Assembly (NCBI GenBank): GCA_903842235.1
Contig: CAIMLG010000220.1
Coordinates: 1 to 32,831 of the forward strand
DNA length: 32,831 bases
Origin: an uncultured Verrucomicrobia subdivision 3 bacterium
GTDB taxonomy: Bacteria; Verrucomicrobiota; Verrucomicrobiia; Limisphaerales; UBA11358
Direction: 5' to 3'
In this document: positions 1-8,313 of the stretch, piece by piece
How positions within the stretch are numbered: position 1 is the first letter of the stretch
How the letters are laid out: every line of letters begins with the position of its first letter
The notes under the pieces: model-generated
What the model saw: the letters and a program-made list of their open reading frames with translations, nothing else
What the model was told of the DNA's origin: nothing
The model's database searches: none
Translations under genes and position numbers: made by a program

Positions 1-298
1 CATGGCCGTTCCCTTGGCCCCGGACGGCGCAAGCGCGACCGTCCCTACCGCATGGCCGTTCCCTTGGCCCCGGACGGCGCGAGCGCGACCGTCCCTACCG
101 CACGGCCGTTCCCCAGGCCCCGGACGGCGCAGCGCGACCGTCCCTACCGCATGGCCGTTCCCTTGGCCCCGGACGGCGCAAGCGCGACCGTCCCTACCGC
201 ACGGCCGTTCCCCAGGCCCCGGACGGCGCAAGCGCGACCGTCCCTACCGCACGGCCGTTCCCTTGGCCCCGGACGGCGCGGCGCGACCGTCCCTACCT
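1..298 (+). repeat. Tandem array of six ~50-bp units, each with a REP-like imperfect palindrome (GGACGGCGC-loop-GCG-A-CCGTCC)
   Basis: Direct reading: catggccgttcccttggccccGGACGGCGCaagcGCGaCCGTCCctaccg repeated at 1, 51, 101, 150, 200, 250 with small changes. Confidence 0.95.
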
Positions 299-444
299 GC
301 CCGCTGCGTCTTCCGCGCCTGGCGCAGCCGGTGGTCAATTGCAAGTTTCAGATTTCAGGTTTCAGGTTTTAAGTTTTCGGTCTGGTCCCCGAAACTTAAC
401 GGCCCCGCTGGTGTTTTTGTTGGGAGCCGATTATATTAAAAATC

Positions 445-1224
445 ATGAGAAGCATTGGACAATACACCGTGGCCGTGGCCGGGCTGACGTGGCTGGCGGT
501 GCTGCTGCCCGCTTCGGGCGCCGAACCCGGGGCGGCGGCGGCCGCGGGCAAGCCGTATGCCGTCATTGTGGAGCGCAATATCTTTGGCCTGGTGCCGATC
601 CCGGAGGTGGATCCGGCCAGTCTGGCGCCGGCCATTCCGCTGCCCGTCATCACGCCCAACGGCATCATGAATCTGTTCGGCCAGTTGCAGGCGATGTTCA
701 AGGTGGCCGCCAAGCCGCCCGCCAAGGAAGCCTCCTATGTTTTAAGCGTGGGCGAGCGCCAGGATGAAATTGAAGTGCTCAAGATTGATGAAACCAACGG
801 CGTGATTACGTTTAACAATCACGGCGAGGTGCAGGAGCGGCCCTTGATCGCGGCCGCGCCCACCGGGGCCGTGCCGCCGCCGGCGCCGGGCGGCAACCTC
901 CCGCCGGGCTTTCCCCGGGTCACCCCGGCCGTGACGGGTGGAATCCCGGTACCGATGTCACCGGCCGCCGCCGCCGCCGTGGCCGCCCTCAAACGGGGCA
1001 ACCTGAATTCGGGCGGGAATCCCGGAGCCTTTGTTTCCGGTGCCAGCGCCCCCAGCGCCCCCAGCGACTCATCCCCGCAAGAGCATCTTACGCCCGAGGC
1101 GCAAGTCATTGCTTTGGAAACCCAGCGGGCAAAATGGTTGGATGAAGGTAATCCGGCGGCCGCCATCATTCCGCAGACGCCGTTGTCCTCCCAGCTATTG
1201 GACAGCATCGAGGGAAAAAAATAA
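445..1224 (+). CDS. Secreted/membrane-anchored protein with GspC/PilP-like features
   Basis: ORF with N-terminal hydrophobic signal, then VERNIFGL motif typical of the GspC/PilP region, and Pro/Ala-rich linker. Confidence 0.65.
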   Translation: MRSIGQYTVAVAGLTWLAVLLPASGAEPGAAAAAGKPYAVIVERNIFGLVPIPEVDPASLAPAIPLPVITPNGIMNLFGQLQAMFKVAAKPPAKEASYVLSVGERQDEIEVLKIDETNGVITFNNHGEVQERPLIAAAPTGAVPPPAPGGNLPPGFPRVTPAVTGGIPVPMSPAAAAAVAALKRGNLNSGGNPGAFVSGASAPSAPSDSSPQEHLTPEAQVIALETQRAKWLDEGNPAAAIIPQTPLSSQLLDSIEGKK

Positions 1225-1238
1225 GTATCTGCCCGGGG

Positions 1239-1441
1239 TGGTAGGGACGGTCGCGCTGCGCCGTCCGGTCTGGGACGGGGTGGTAGGGACGGTCGCGCTG
1301 CGCCGTCCGGGCTGGGACCGGGGTGGTAGGGACGGTCGCGCTGCGCCGTCCGGGCTGGGAACGGGATGGTAGGGACGGTCGCGCTGCGCCGTCCGGGCTG
1401 GGGAACGGGGTGGTAGGGACGGTCGCGCTGCGCCGTCCGTG
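1239..1441 (-). repeat. Tandem array of five 42-44 bp units of the same palindrome, opposite orientation to the 1-298 array
   Basis: tggtaGGGACGGTCGCGCTGCGCCGTCCgggctggga.. starting at 1239, 1281, 1324, 1367, 1411. Confidence 0.95.
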
Positions 1442-1485
1442 GGGCCCGGCCCCGAAACCTTCCGCGCCAGTCGCGGCTGGTGGAT

Positions 1486-1608
1486 ATGTCGGCGGGCGTT
1501 CCGCCCTCCGCTTTCGCTTCGGGCGGGGACGGCGCGGCGCGACCGTCCCTACCGCCCGGCCATGCCCCAGGCCCCGGACGGCGCGGCGCGACCGTCCCTA
1601 CCGCATGG
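1486..1608 (+). repeat. Composite repeat: GTCGGCGGGCGTTCCGCCCTCCGCTTTCGCTTCGGGCGG module plus two GGACGGCGCGGCGCGACCGTCC palindromes
   Basis: Near-identical module recurs at about 2845-2912. Confidence 0.9.
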
Positions 1609-1711
1609 CTGCTGCAACCTCTCCCGGGGGAGGTGAGGGCGGTGGTCAAACGCTATAGCAGTGGTTGTCTTGGGTGGTTGAAAACCGGGTTGCTTCCGGG
1701 CTTATCCGTGG

Positions 1712-1753
1712 CCATAAAACGCGCCGCCGCCGCTGGCGGCGGGCCCTTTATGG
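1712..1753. terminator. Hairpin CCATAAA-acgcg-CCGCCGC-loop-GCGGCGG-gccc-TTTATGG; possible terminator or processing site
   Basis: Two nested complementary arms visible; lies between the convergent genes 445-1224 (+) and 1811-2749 (-). Confidence 0.45.
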
Positions 1754-1810
1754 GGCGGTCAGAGCGGGTCTGAAAATTGTGAGCACCCCTCGGAATTTTC
1801 AGCCAGGCGC

Positions 1811-2749
1811 TCAGGGTTGCGCCGTCATGGGGTAGGGAATTTCAAACTGGCTGGCGGCGTTGGTCTGGTATTCGTGGGTCCACGGCGAATACGTTTTCAC
1901 CCGGATGACGTTGTGCGCGGGGGAGAATTGATAGAGCCGGAGAAAGCCGTTGCCGCCGTTGGTGTAGCTCTGGAAATCGCTGAGGCAGGTTTGGATGGGG
2001 TGGCCGGCAAAGGTGTCGGTCCGGCGGGCTTCGCCGTGGTTGTGGCCGGAGAGCATGAGGAAAAGATTGGGGCAGCTCCGGAGGTTGTTGTAAATCGCCC
2101 GGCCATGCACATCCCAATCGCCGGTCACGGCCAACAGATCGTGGGTAACCACGATCGCGCGCCGGTGGGCGTTGGTTTGGAGCACGCCGTAAGACCACTG
2201 ATCGAGGGCGGAATAATTCACGCCCGCATCCGGGCCGTTGAAATCCAGATAAAGCGCGATAAAATCCAGGCCGGCGGCGCTGAATAAATCGAAATGGTTT
2301 TGGTTGTCAGCCCCCAGATGACCGCCATAGTAGGCGTGCGGCGCAAAATGGTCCGGGCCGAAGTAGGTGTTATACAGCTTGGTGCCGCCGCGATGGTCGT
2401 GGTTGCCGGGCACCACGCCGTAGGGCAGCCCGTCCGGCCGGCCCGTGAGCGCCGAATCTTCCAGCCGATAGAGGGCGTTGGTCACGGCGCGCCATTGCTG
2501 GGGCTGCTTGTCGCCATCGTCGGTCAGATCGCCGAATTGGGCGACATAGACGATGTTCAGATTCGTGCGGTTGGCGATGATCCAGTCGGTTTGCGCCTGG
2601 AAAATGTCGGGAAAAGTGCGGGCGTAAAACTGGGTGTCCGGCAGTCCCACAATGGTGAAATCGCCATCCGGCAGCGCCGCTTGCGCGGGGGTGGAAAGCA
2701 ACGGGGCACTGCTCAAAATCGCGAGCAAGGCGAAGAGGGGCTTGTTCAT
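1811..2749 (-). CDS. Secreted calcineurin-like metallophosphoesterase
   Basis: Signal peptide MNKPLFALLAILSSAPLLSTPAQA; motifs GLPDTQFY, QFGDLTDDGD, VPGNHDHRGG, VVTHDLL, LSGHNHGE. Confidence 0.9.
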   Translation of the reverse strand: MNKPLFALLAILSSAPLLSTPAQAALPDGDFTIVGLPDTQFYARTFPDIFQAQTDWIIANRTNLNIVYVAQFGDLTDDGDKQPQQWRAVTNALYRLEDSALTGRPDGLPYGVVPGNHDHRGGTKLYNTYFGPDHFAPHAYYGGHLGADNQNHFDLFSAAGLDFIALYLDFNGPDAGVNYSALDQWSYGVLQTNAHRRAIVVTHDLLAVTGDWDVHGRAIYNNLRSCPNLFLMLSGHNHGEARRTDTFAGHPIQTCLSDFQSYTNGGNGFLRLYQFSPAHNVIRVKTYSPWTHEYQTNAASQFEIPYPMTAQP

Positions 2750-2810
2750 CCGCCCATTTAATCGAAATCCATCGGGAAAGGCAACCCTGCCGCCAGGGGC
2801 AGCTGGAGAC

Positions 2811-2840
2811 GGTTATTATCCGGCCGGAGGAAAGCTGGAA
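2811..2840. repeat. 30-bp dispersed repeat copy A (GGTTATTATCCGGCCGGAGGAAAGCTGGAA)
   Basis: Matches 18450-18479 (GGTTAATATCCGGCCGGAGGAGAGCTGGAA) at 28/30 positions. Confidence 0.85.
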
Positions 2841-2844
2841 GATC

Positions 2845-3000
2845 AATGTCGGCGGGCGTTCCGCCCGCCGCTTTCGCTGCGGGCGGGGACGGCGCGGCGC
2901 GACCATTCCCCTAGAGGCCCCCGGACGGCGCGGCGCGACCGTCCCTACCGCATGGCTGATCCCTAAAGCCCCGGACGGCGCGGCGCGACCGTCCCTACCA
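2845..3000 (+). repeat. Composite repeat: GGCGGGCG-TTC-CGCCCGCC hairpin module followed by three palindromic GGACGGCGCGGCGCGACC(G)TCC units
   Basis: Direct reading; one unit is degraded (ccattcccctagagg). Confidence 0.9.
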
Positions 3001-3051
3001 CACCCGCTTTTCCCCTCGCCCTGCGCCCGCCGCTTGCCTACTCTGCGCCGC

Positions 3052-4362
3052 ATGAACTTCCTCCCCCTCATCGAAGCCAAGCGCGAAGGCCAAAGCCTCA
3101 CGCCGGAACAAATCCAGGAATTCATCCGTGAATTTACGGCGGGGAAAATTCCCGATTACCAGATGGCCGCGATGCTCATGGCCATCTATTTTCGCGGCCT
3201 TAATACGGCCGAGACCACGGCGCTGACGCTGGCCATGCGCGATTCCGGCGACGTGCTGACATTTCCCCAGGACCGGCGCCCGCTGGTGGATAAACATTCC
3301 ACCGGCGGCATTGGCGACAAGGTTTCCCTGCCGCTCGCGCCGCTGCTGGCCGGCCTGGGCTTTCGCGTGCCGATGATTTCCGGCCGCGGCCTGGGCATCA
3401 CCGGCGGCACGCTGGACAAGCTGGAGGCGATTCCCGGGTTCCAAACGCTGCTGCCGGCGGCGCAAATCGTCCGGCAAGTGCAGCGCGTCGGCTGTGTCAT
3501 TTGCGGCCAGACGGACAAAATGGTGCCGGCGGACAAAAAGATTTACGCCCTGCGCGACGCCAGCGGCACCGTGCCGAGCATCCCGCTCATCACGGCCTCG
3601 ATTCTTTCCAAAAAACTGGCGGAGAAGCTGGACGCGCTCATCCTGGATGTGAAATTCGGCGGGGCCGCCTTCATGGCCACCCGGGCCGCGGCGCGTCAGC
3701 TCGCCCAAGCCATGGTGGCGCTGGGCAATCAATGCGGCACCAACACGCGCGCCATTTTGACCGACATGAACACGCCGCTCGGCCGCGCGGCCGGCAACTG
3801 GCTGGAGGTGAAGGAAAGCGTGGCCTGCCTGGAAGGCAAAGGCCCGCTGGATTTGCTGGAGCTGGTGGTGGATTCCGCCGCGCATTTGCTGGTGCAAACC
3901 CAGAAAACGAAATCGCTCGCGGCCGGGCGGAGGACGGCGACGGAATGTCTGGCGTCCGGCGCGCCGCGCAAAAAATGGGATGAGATGCTCGTCGCCCAAG
4001 GGGCGGATTTGAAAATTTTCAATCGCAAACTGGCGCGGGAGACGACGGCGAACGTGGTCGTGGCGGTGAAGTCAGCTCGGGCCGGCTACGTTGCCCAGAG
4101 CGATGCGCGCAGCATCGGCGAAGTCATTCGCGACCTCGGCGGCGGGCGGCTCACGAAGGAAGCCGCCATCAACCACGACGTGGGGGTGGATCAGCTGGCC
4201 AAGCCTGGTGTGCGCGTGGAAAAATCGGGCCGGTTATGCCGGGTCCATGCGGTGGATGCGGCCCAAGCCAAGGCCGCTGTCGAGCGGCTGAAAACCGCGT
4301 TCGTAATTTCGGCGAAGCGGCCGCGCCCGCTTCCGCTCGTCGGGGAAATCATCGCGCGCTAG
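3052..4362 (+). CDS. deoA: Thymidine / pyrimidine-nucleoside phosphorylase
   Basis: KHSTGGIGDKVSLPLAPLLAGLGFRVPMISGRGLGITGGTLDKLEAIPG family signature; ATG at 3052. Confidence 0.93.
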   Translation: MNFLPLIEAKREGQSLTPEQIQEFIREFTAGKIPDYQMAAMLMAIYFRGLNTAETTALTLAMRDSGDVLTFPQDRRPLVDKHSTGGIGDKVSLPLAPLLAGLGFRVPMISGRGLGITGGTLDKLEAIPGFQTLLPAAQIVRQVQRVGCVICGQTDKMVPADKKIYALRDASGTVPSIPLITASILSKKLAEKLDALILDVKFGGAAFMATRAAARQLAQAMVALGNQCGTNTRAILTDMNTPLGRAAGNWLEVKESVACLEGKGPLDLLELVVDSAAHLLVQTQKTKSLAAGRRTATECLASGAPRKKWDEMLVAQGADLKIFNRKLARETTANVVVAVKSARAGYVAQSDARSIGEVIRDLGGGRLTKEAAINHDVGVDQLAKPGVRVEKSGRLCRVHAVDAAQAKAAVERLKTAFVISAKRPRPLPLVGEIIAR

Positions 4363-4658
4363 GCGATCCGTTCCCAGATTTTTATCTCGGGCATGCCGAC
4401 GGCCAGTTTCGGCAGATGCGGCAACAGCGCCTTGATGTGCGGCGATTTCAAGTGCGCTTCCAGCAGCGCCTTGCTCGTCCAGTTTTCGTGGAACAAAAAC
4501 TTTCCGGGATCATCCGGCAGCCCGTGCAGGTCGTAGTTGAGACAGCCCGCTTCCTGGCGGGTGGGCGCCACCAAACCGGTCAGCACCGCGCGTAATTCCG
4601 CTTCTTTGCCGGGTTTCGCCTGAAACGTGGCGACGACGGTGACGGTTTTGGCGTTCAT
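4359..4658 (-). CDS. Antibiotic biosynthesis monooxygenase (ABM/YgiN-like) domain protein, putative quinol monooxygenase
   Basis: Pattern VVATFQAKPGKEAELRAVL..GCLNYDLH...FLFHENWTSKALLEAHLKSPHIKAL. Confidence 0.85.
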   Translation of the reverse strand: MNAKTVTVVATFQAKPGKEAELRAVLTGLVAPTRQEAGCLNYDLHGLPDDPGKFLFHENWTSKALLEAHLKSPHIKALLPHLPKLAVGMPEIKIWERIA

Positions 4659-4682
4659 AAATCAAAAGGGGGTGGGCGGCGG

Positions 4683-5387
4683 TTAATAAATCGATGCCAG
4701 AATTTTCTCGGCCGCCTGGCGGGGGTTCTCGGCGGCATAAATCGGGCGGCCGATCACCAGCCAACGGGCGCCGGCCTGGATGGCCTCGCGCGGCGAGAGC
4801 GTGCGCTTCTGGTCGTCGGCCTTTTCCGCGCCCGTGCGGATGCCGGGCGTGACGAGCTGAATCTCCGCCGGCAGGATTTCCCGCAGATCGGCGATTTCCA
4901 GCGGCGAACACACCAGGCCGCGCAAGCCGGCCTTCACCGCCAGCGTCGCGAGCCGTTCCACTTGGTGGCCGACATTGGGCTGGCAGCCGATTTCGGTCAG
5001 AGCGTCGCTGTCCAGGCTGGTCAGCACCGTCACGCCGAGCACCAGCGGCGCGGGCTGGCCCAGCGCTTTGGCCGTGGCCAGCGCGGATTTCTCCGCCGCC
5101 CGCATCATCGCGCTGCCGCCGCTGGTATGAATGGTGAGCATCTGCACGTCCAGCCGCACGGCGGCGGCAACCGCCTGGGCGACGGTGTTCGGGATGTCGT
5201 GAAATTTCAGGTCGAGGAACACGCTCGCGCCGGTGGCGCGGATGCGCTTCACGATGTCCGGCCCGGCGGAGACGAATAATTCCTTGCCGATCTTGAACGC
5301 GCCGACCGCCGGGGCGACTTGTTCCGCGAGTTGCAGAGCTTGTTCCGCCGACGGCAGGTCGAGCGCCACAATGATGGGATTGCGCAT
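4683..5387 (-). CDS. pyrF: Orotidine 5'-phosphate decarboxylase
   Basis: IIVALDLPS, KIGKELF, VFLDLKFHDIPNTV, GIRTGAEKADDQKR, LVIGRPIY motifs. Confidence 0.95.
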   Translation of the reverse strand: MRNPIIVALDLPSAEQALQLAEQVAPAVGAFKIGKELFVSAGPDIVKRIRATGASVFLDLKFHDIPNTVAQAVAAAVRLDVQMLTIHTSGGSAMMRAAEKSALATAKALGQPAPLVLGVTVLTSLDSDALTEIGCQPNVGHQVERLATLAVKAGLRGLVCSPLEIADLREILPAEIQLVTPGIRTGAEKADDQKRTLSPREAIQAGARWLVIGRPIYAAENPRQAAEKILASIY

Positions 5388-5498
5388 GGCGTTAGCGTAG
5401 CAAAGCTTCCGTTGGAGAGTAAAAACTAAAACGGTCTGGCCAACGCGTTGCCGGCAAAAAAACTTGACGCCAGCATTCCGTCATGGATTGATGGGGCC

Positions 5499-6377
5499 AT
5501 GAAATTTGCCAAAGTTGGAATGGTTTTAGGGCTGGGGCTGCTGGCTTTCACCACGGTGCATCCGCGGGCGGCTTGCGGCGCCACGATTCGGGATGATGTG
5601 CCGGATAGTGGCTATTTGGCTTTGGGCGCCGATGCCGCCTTTGCGTCAGTGGGCCTATTAACGGGCGGGCTTTACACTGGCTGCGGCATCTTGATCGCCC
5701 CCAACTGGGTGCTGACGGCGGCCCATATGCTGGACTTTTCTTCTTCCGCCACGTTTACGCTGAATGGCACGGCTTACACCTCCACGGAATTGTATCGCAA
5801 CCCCGGCTGGAATGGGGATGTGCTTAATGGCAATGATTTTGGCCTGGTGCATTTCACTTCGTCTTTGACCGCTATTCCGCCCGCCCAATTCTACGCCGGC
5901 CCGACGGAAACCAATCTTACTGGCACTTTCGTGGGTTATGGTTTTACCGGCACTGGCCTGACGGGCTGGAAAACCCTCGACGGCCGGAAACGGGCCTTTC
6001 AAAACACTATCGATGGCGACTTCGACCTGCCCACGCTGCTGTTGGGTGCAGATTTTGATAATCCGGGCAACGCCGCTGACAGCTTGTTTGGCAGCGCCAC
6101 GCCTTTGCCCCTGGAAGGCTGCGTGGCCCCAGGCGACAGCGGCGGGGGCGTCTTTGTCCAGCAAGGCGGGCAGTATTATCTGGCCGGGGTCATTTCCGGC
6201 GTGCTGGCTACGGACGGCAACCCAAACTCCGACTACGGCGACATTACGGCTTACGGCCGGATTGCCGGCGCCCTGCCGTGGATCAATAGCATCGTCAGCG
6301 TGCCCGAACCCGCGGCCGGCGCCCTGCTGCTGGCGGCAGGACTGGCCATGCTGGGCTATCGCCGCGGGAAGAAATAA
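5499..6377 (+). CDS. Secreted trypsin-like serine protease with C-terminal PEP-CTERM sorting signal
   Basis: CGILIAPNWVLTAAHML (His), NDFGLVHF (Asp), APGDSGGGVFV (Ser); C-terminus VPEPAAGALLLAAGLAMLGYRRGKK. Confidence 0.9.
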   Translation: MKFAKVGMVLGLGLLAFTTVHPRAACGATIRDDVPDSGYLALGADAAFASVGLLTGGLYTGCGILIAPNWVLTAAHMLDFSSSATFTLNGTAYTSTELYRNPGWNGDVLNGNDFGLVHFTSSLTAIPPAQFYAGPTETNLTGTFVGYGFTGTGLTGWKTLDGRKRAFQNTIDGDFDLPTLLLGADFDNPGNAADSLFGSATPLPLEGCVAPGDSGGGVFVQQGGQYYLAGVISGVLATDGNPNSDYGDITAYGRIAGALPWINSIVSVPEPAAGALLLAAGLAMLGYRRGKK

Positions 6378-6446
6378 CCCAAGCGGTCGGCAATCCGCCG
6401 GTGCCGCGCTTTTGACTTCATCCGCCCATTCCTCTAGGCTGCGGGC

Positions 6447-7736
6447 ATGAAAACCGTCCGTTACACCGATAAGCATTTCCCGGCGAAACTCCGCGAGCTG
6501 GCCACCGGTGCCAGCCTCTTCGATGCCGAGATCGAAGCGCGCACCCAGGCGATTCTCCAAGCCGTTTGCCAGCGCGGCGACGCGGCGGTGCTGGAGTTCA
6601 CCGAAAAATTTGATGGCGCCAAGCTGGTGGCCGAGCAACTCGCCGTGACGCAGGCGGAATTATTCAGCGCCTCGCTCGCGGCCGATGAATCGCTCCGCGC
6701 CGCCGTGGCCGAGGCGGAGAAAAACATCGCGGGCTTTGCCAAGAAGTCCCTGCGCAAAGGCTGGCAGGCCAAGAATTCCCACGGCGCGAGCGTGGGGGAG
6801 AAGTTTGATCCGTTTCACCGCGTGGGCATTTACATTCCCGGCGGCACCGCGCCGCTCGTTTCCACCGCGCTGATGACCATCACGCTGGCCAAAGTGGCCG
6901 GGTGCAAGGAAATCGTCGTCACCACGCCGTGCGGCAAAGACGGCTCCATTAATCCGGCCATTATCTTTGCCGCCCGGGCAGCAGGCGCGACGGAGATTTA
7001 CCGCGTCGGCGGCGCGCAAGCCGTGGCGGCGATGGCTTACGGCACCAAGACGATCCGCCGCGTGCAGAAGATTTACGGCCCCGGCAACGCCTATGTCAGC
7101 ATGGCCAAGCGCCTGCTCGTCGGGCGCGTGGCGATTGACCTGCTCGCCGGCCCCAGCGATTTGCTGGTGGTGGCGGATGACACGGCGAATCCCCGGTTTA
7201 TCGCGTCCGACATGCTCGCGCAGGCGGAACACGGTTCCGGCCACGAACGCGTCTGGCTCGTGACGACGTCGGCGAAAATTCTCAAGGCCGTGGAAAAGGA
7301 AATTGCCCGGCAGCTGCCCAAGCTTGCGCGGCGCGCGCTCATTCAGCGGGTGCTCGACCGCAACGTCTGGCTCATCCACTTGCCCAGCGTGAACGATTGC
7401 GTGGAGCTGGCGAACGACATCGCGCCGGAGCATTGCGAAGTCATCACCCGCGACGCCCGCAAGGTGAGCGCCGGCATGGTCACCGCCGGGGCCATATTCC
7501 TCGGCAACTGGTCGCCCACGGTGCTGGGCGATTATATTGCCGGCCCGAGCCATGTGCTGCCGACGGATGGTGCCGGGGCGTCTTTTGCCGGCCTGACGGT
7601 GGATCAATTCCAGCGCCGCACCAGCGTGGTGGAATACGACCGCGTGGCGCTCCAGAAAGCGCTGAAGGGCGTGCAGAAGTTTGCCGAGCTGGAAGGCCTC
7701 GATGCGCATGGCCAAAGCGCCGAAATGCGGCAGTGA
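6447..7736 (+). CDS. hisD: Histidinol dehydrogenase
   Basis: YIPGGTAPLVSTALM, GPGNAYV, LAGPSDLLVVAD, SDMLAQAEHG, GPSHVLPTDGAGASFAGLTVDQFQRR. Confidence 0.95.
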   Translation: MKTVRYTDKHFPAKLRELATGASLFDAEIEARTQAILQAVCQRGDAAVLEFTEKFDGAKLVAEQLAVTQAELFSASLAADESLRAAVAEAEKNIAGFAKKSLRKGWQAKNSHGASVGEKFDPFHRVGIYIPGGTAPLVSTALMTITLAKVAGCKEIVVTTPCGKDGSINPAIIFAARAAGATEIYRVGGAQAVAAMAYGTKTIRRVQKIYGPGNAYVSMAKRLLVGRVAIDLLAGPSDLLVVADDTANPRFIASDMLAQAEHGSGHERVWLVTTSAKILKAVEKEIARQLPKLARRALIQRVLDRNVWLIHLPSVNDCVELANDIAPEHCEVITRDARKVSAGMVTAGAIFLGNWSPTVLGDYIAGPSHVLPTDGAGASFAGLTVDQFQRRTSVVEYDRVALQKALKGVQKFAELEGLDAHGQSAEMRQ

Positions 7737-7763
7737 TTTGTTCGGGTTGCAACGGTGCAAACG

Positions 7764-7798
7764 CAAACCGGCCAGCCCGCGCTGGCGGGTTTGGTTTT
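7764..7798 (+). terminator. Probable hisD terminator-like hairpin AAACC..CCCGC-gctg-GCGGG..GGTTTT
   Basis: Interrupted stem followed by a T-run, 27 bp after the hisD stop. Confidence 0.5.
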
Positions 7799-7821
7799 AA
7801 AGCTCGATTAGGCGGGCGATT

Positions 7822-8142
7822 TCAGGGCACCGGGTGGACCGGGAGGGAGGGAGCCGACCGGGAACGCGGGAACGCCGAATCTCGAACGACCGATTCCGCG
7901 CGCTTCACATTTTCGGTGATCAAGAGCAGTTCCGGGCGCAGGGCGGGGTTTTCGCCGTGCTTGATGATCATCCGGTCCGCATAGCCGCGGATAATGGTGA
8001 AGATGTTGTTCAGCTCATGGGCGACTTCACGTCCGACGTGGCGGCAGTGGTTGAGGGGCGGCGACTCGTGATGGAGGCTGGCCAAAGCGGCGGGTTCCAA
8101 GCCGGGGGCCATTTTCAGGTAAAGGTTGTCGAGAGAGGACAT
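7822..8142 (-). CDS. Small protein consisting of a histidine-kinase dimerization/phosphoacceptor-like segment, no ATPase domain
   Basis: MSSLDNLYLKMAPGLEP...HVGREVAHELNNIFTIIRGYADRMIIKHGENPALRPELLLITENVKRAESVVRD; ORF ends before any N/G boxes. Confidence 0.6.
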   Translation of the reverse strand: MSSLDNLYLKMAPGLEPAALASLHHESPPLNHCRHVGREVAHELNNIFTIIRGYADRMIIKHGENPALRPELLLITENVKRAESVVRDSAFPRSRSAPSLPVHPVP

Positions 8143-8313
8143 GGTCCTTGCAAAAGCAACCCGCTTGCCAACGCCATATTTTCCATCGTTTTTGGAAAAA
8201 ATGCCGGATACAGGACAGAACTTGATCGCAAATAGACACGCCGACCAGAAAGTGGACAGCAATTCGCGGCTGGATTCCCGCGCGACAATGGCTAAACTTC
8301 CCGCCCAAATCGC

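Noticed and set aside
1-298. CRISPR array
   Set aside because: Units are near-identical over their whole 50 bp, so there are no unique spacers, and the palindrome is REP-like; no cas genes nearby.
2-439. Proline/arginine-rich ORFs over the repeat arrays (also 52-372, 1031-1372, 1323-1658)
   Set aside because: Low-complexity translations of the tandem DNA repeats (e.g. RDGRAAPSG); overlapping in several frames, no start context.
819-1649. Long minus-strand ORF 276 aa
   Set aside because: Antisense to a signal-peptide-bearing CDS and to repeat DNA; GC-rich spurious ORF.
2995-3999. 334-aa minus ORF antisense to deoA
   Set aside because: Arg/His/Gln-rich composition typical of antisense frames in high-GC genes; deoA motifs on the + strand are unambiguous.
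6660-7766. 368-aa minus ORF antisense to hisD
   Set aside because: Same reason; hisD is clearly the coding frame.
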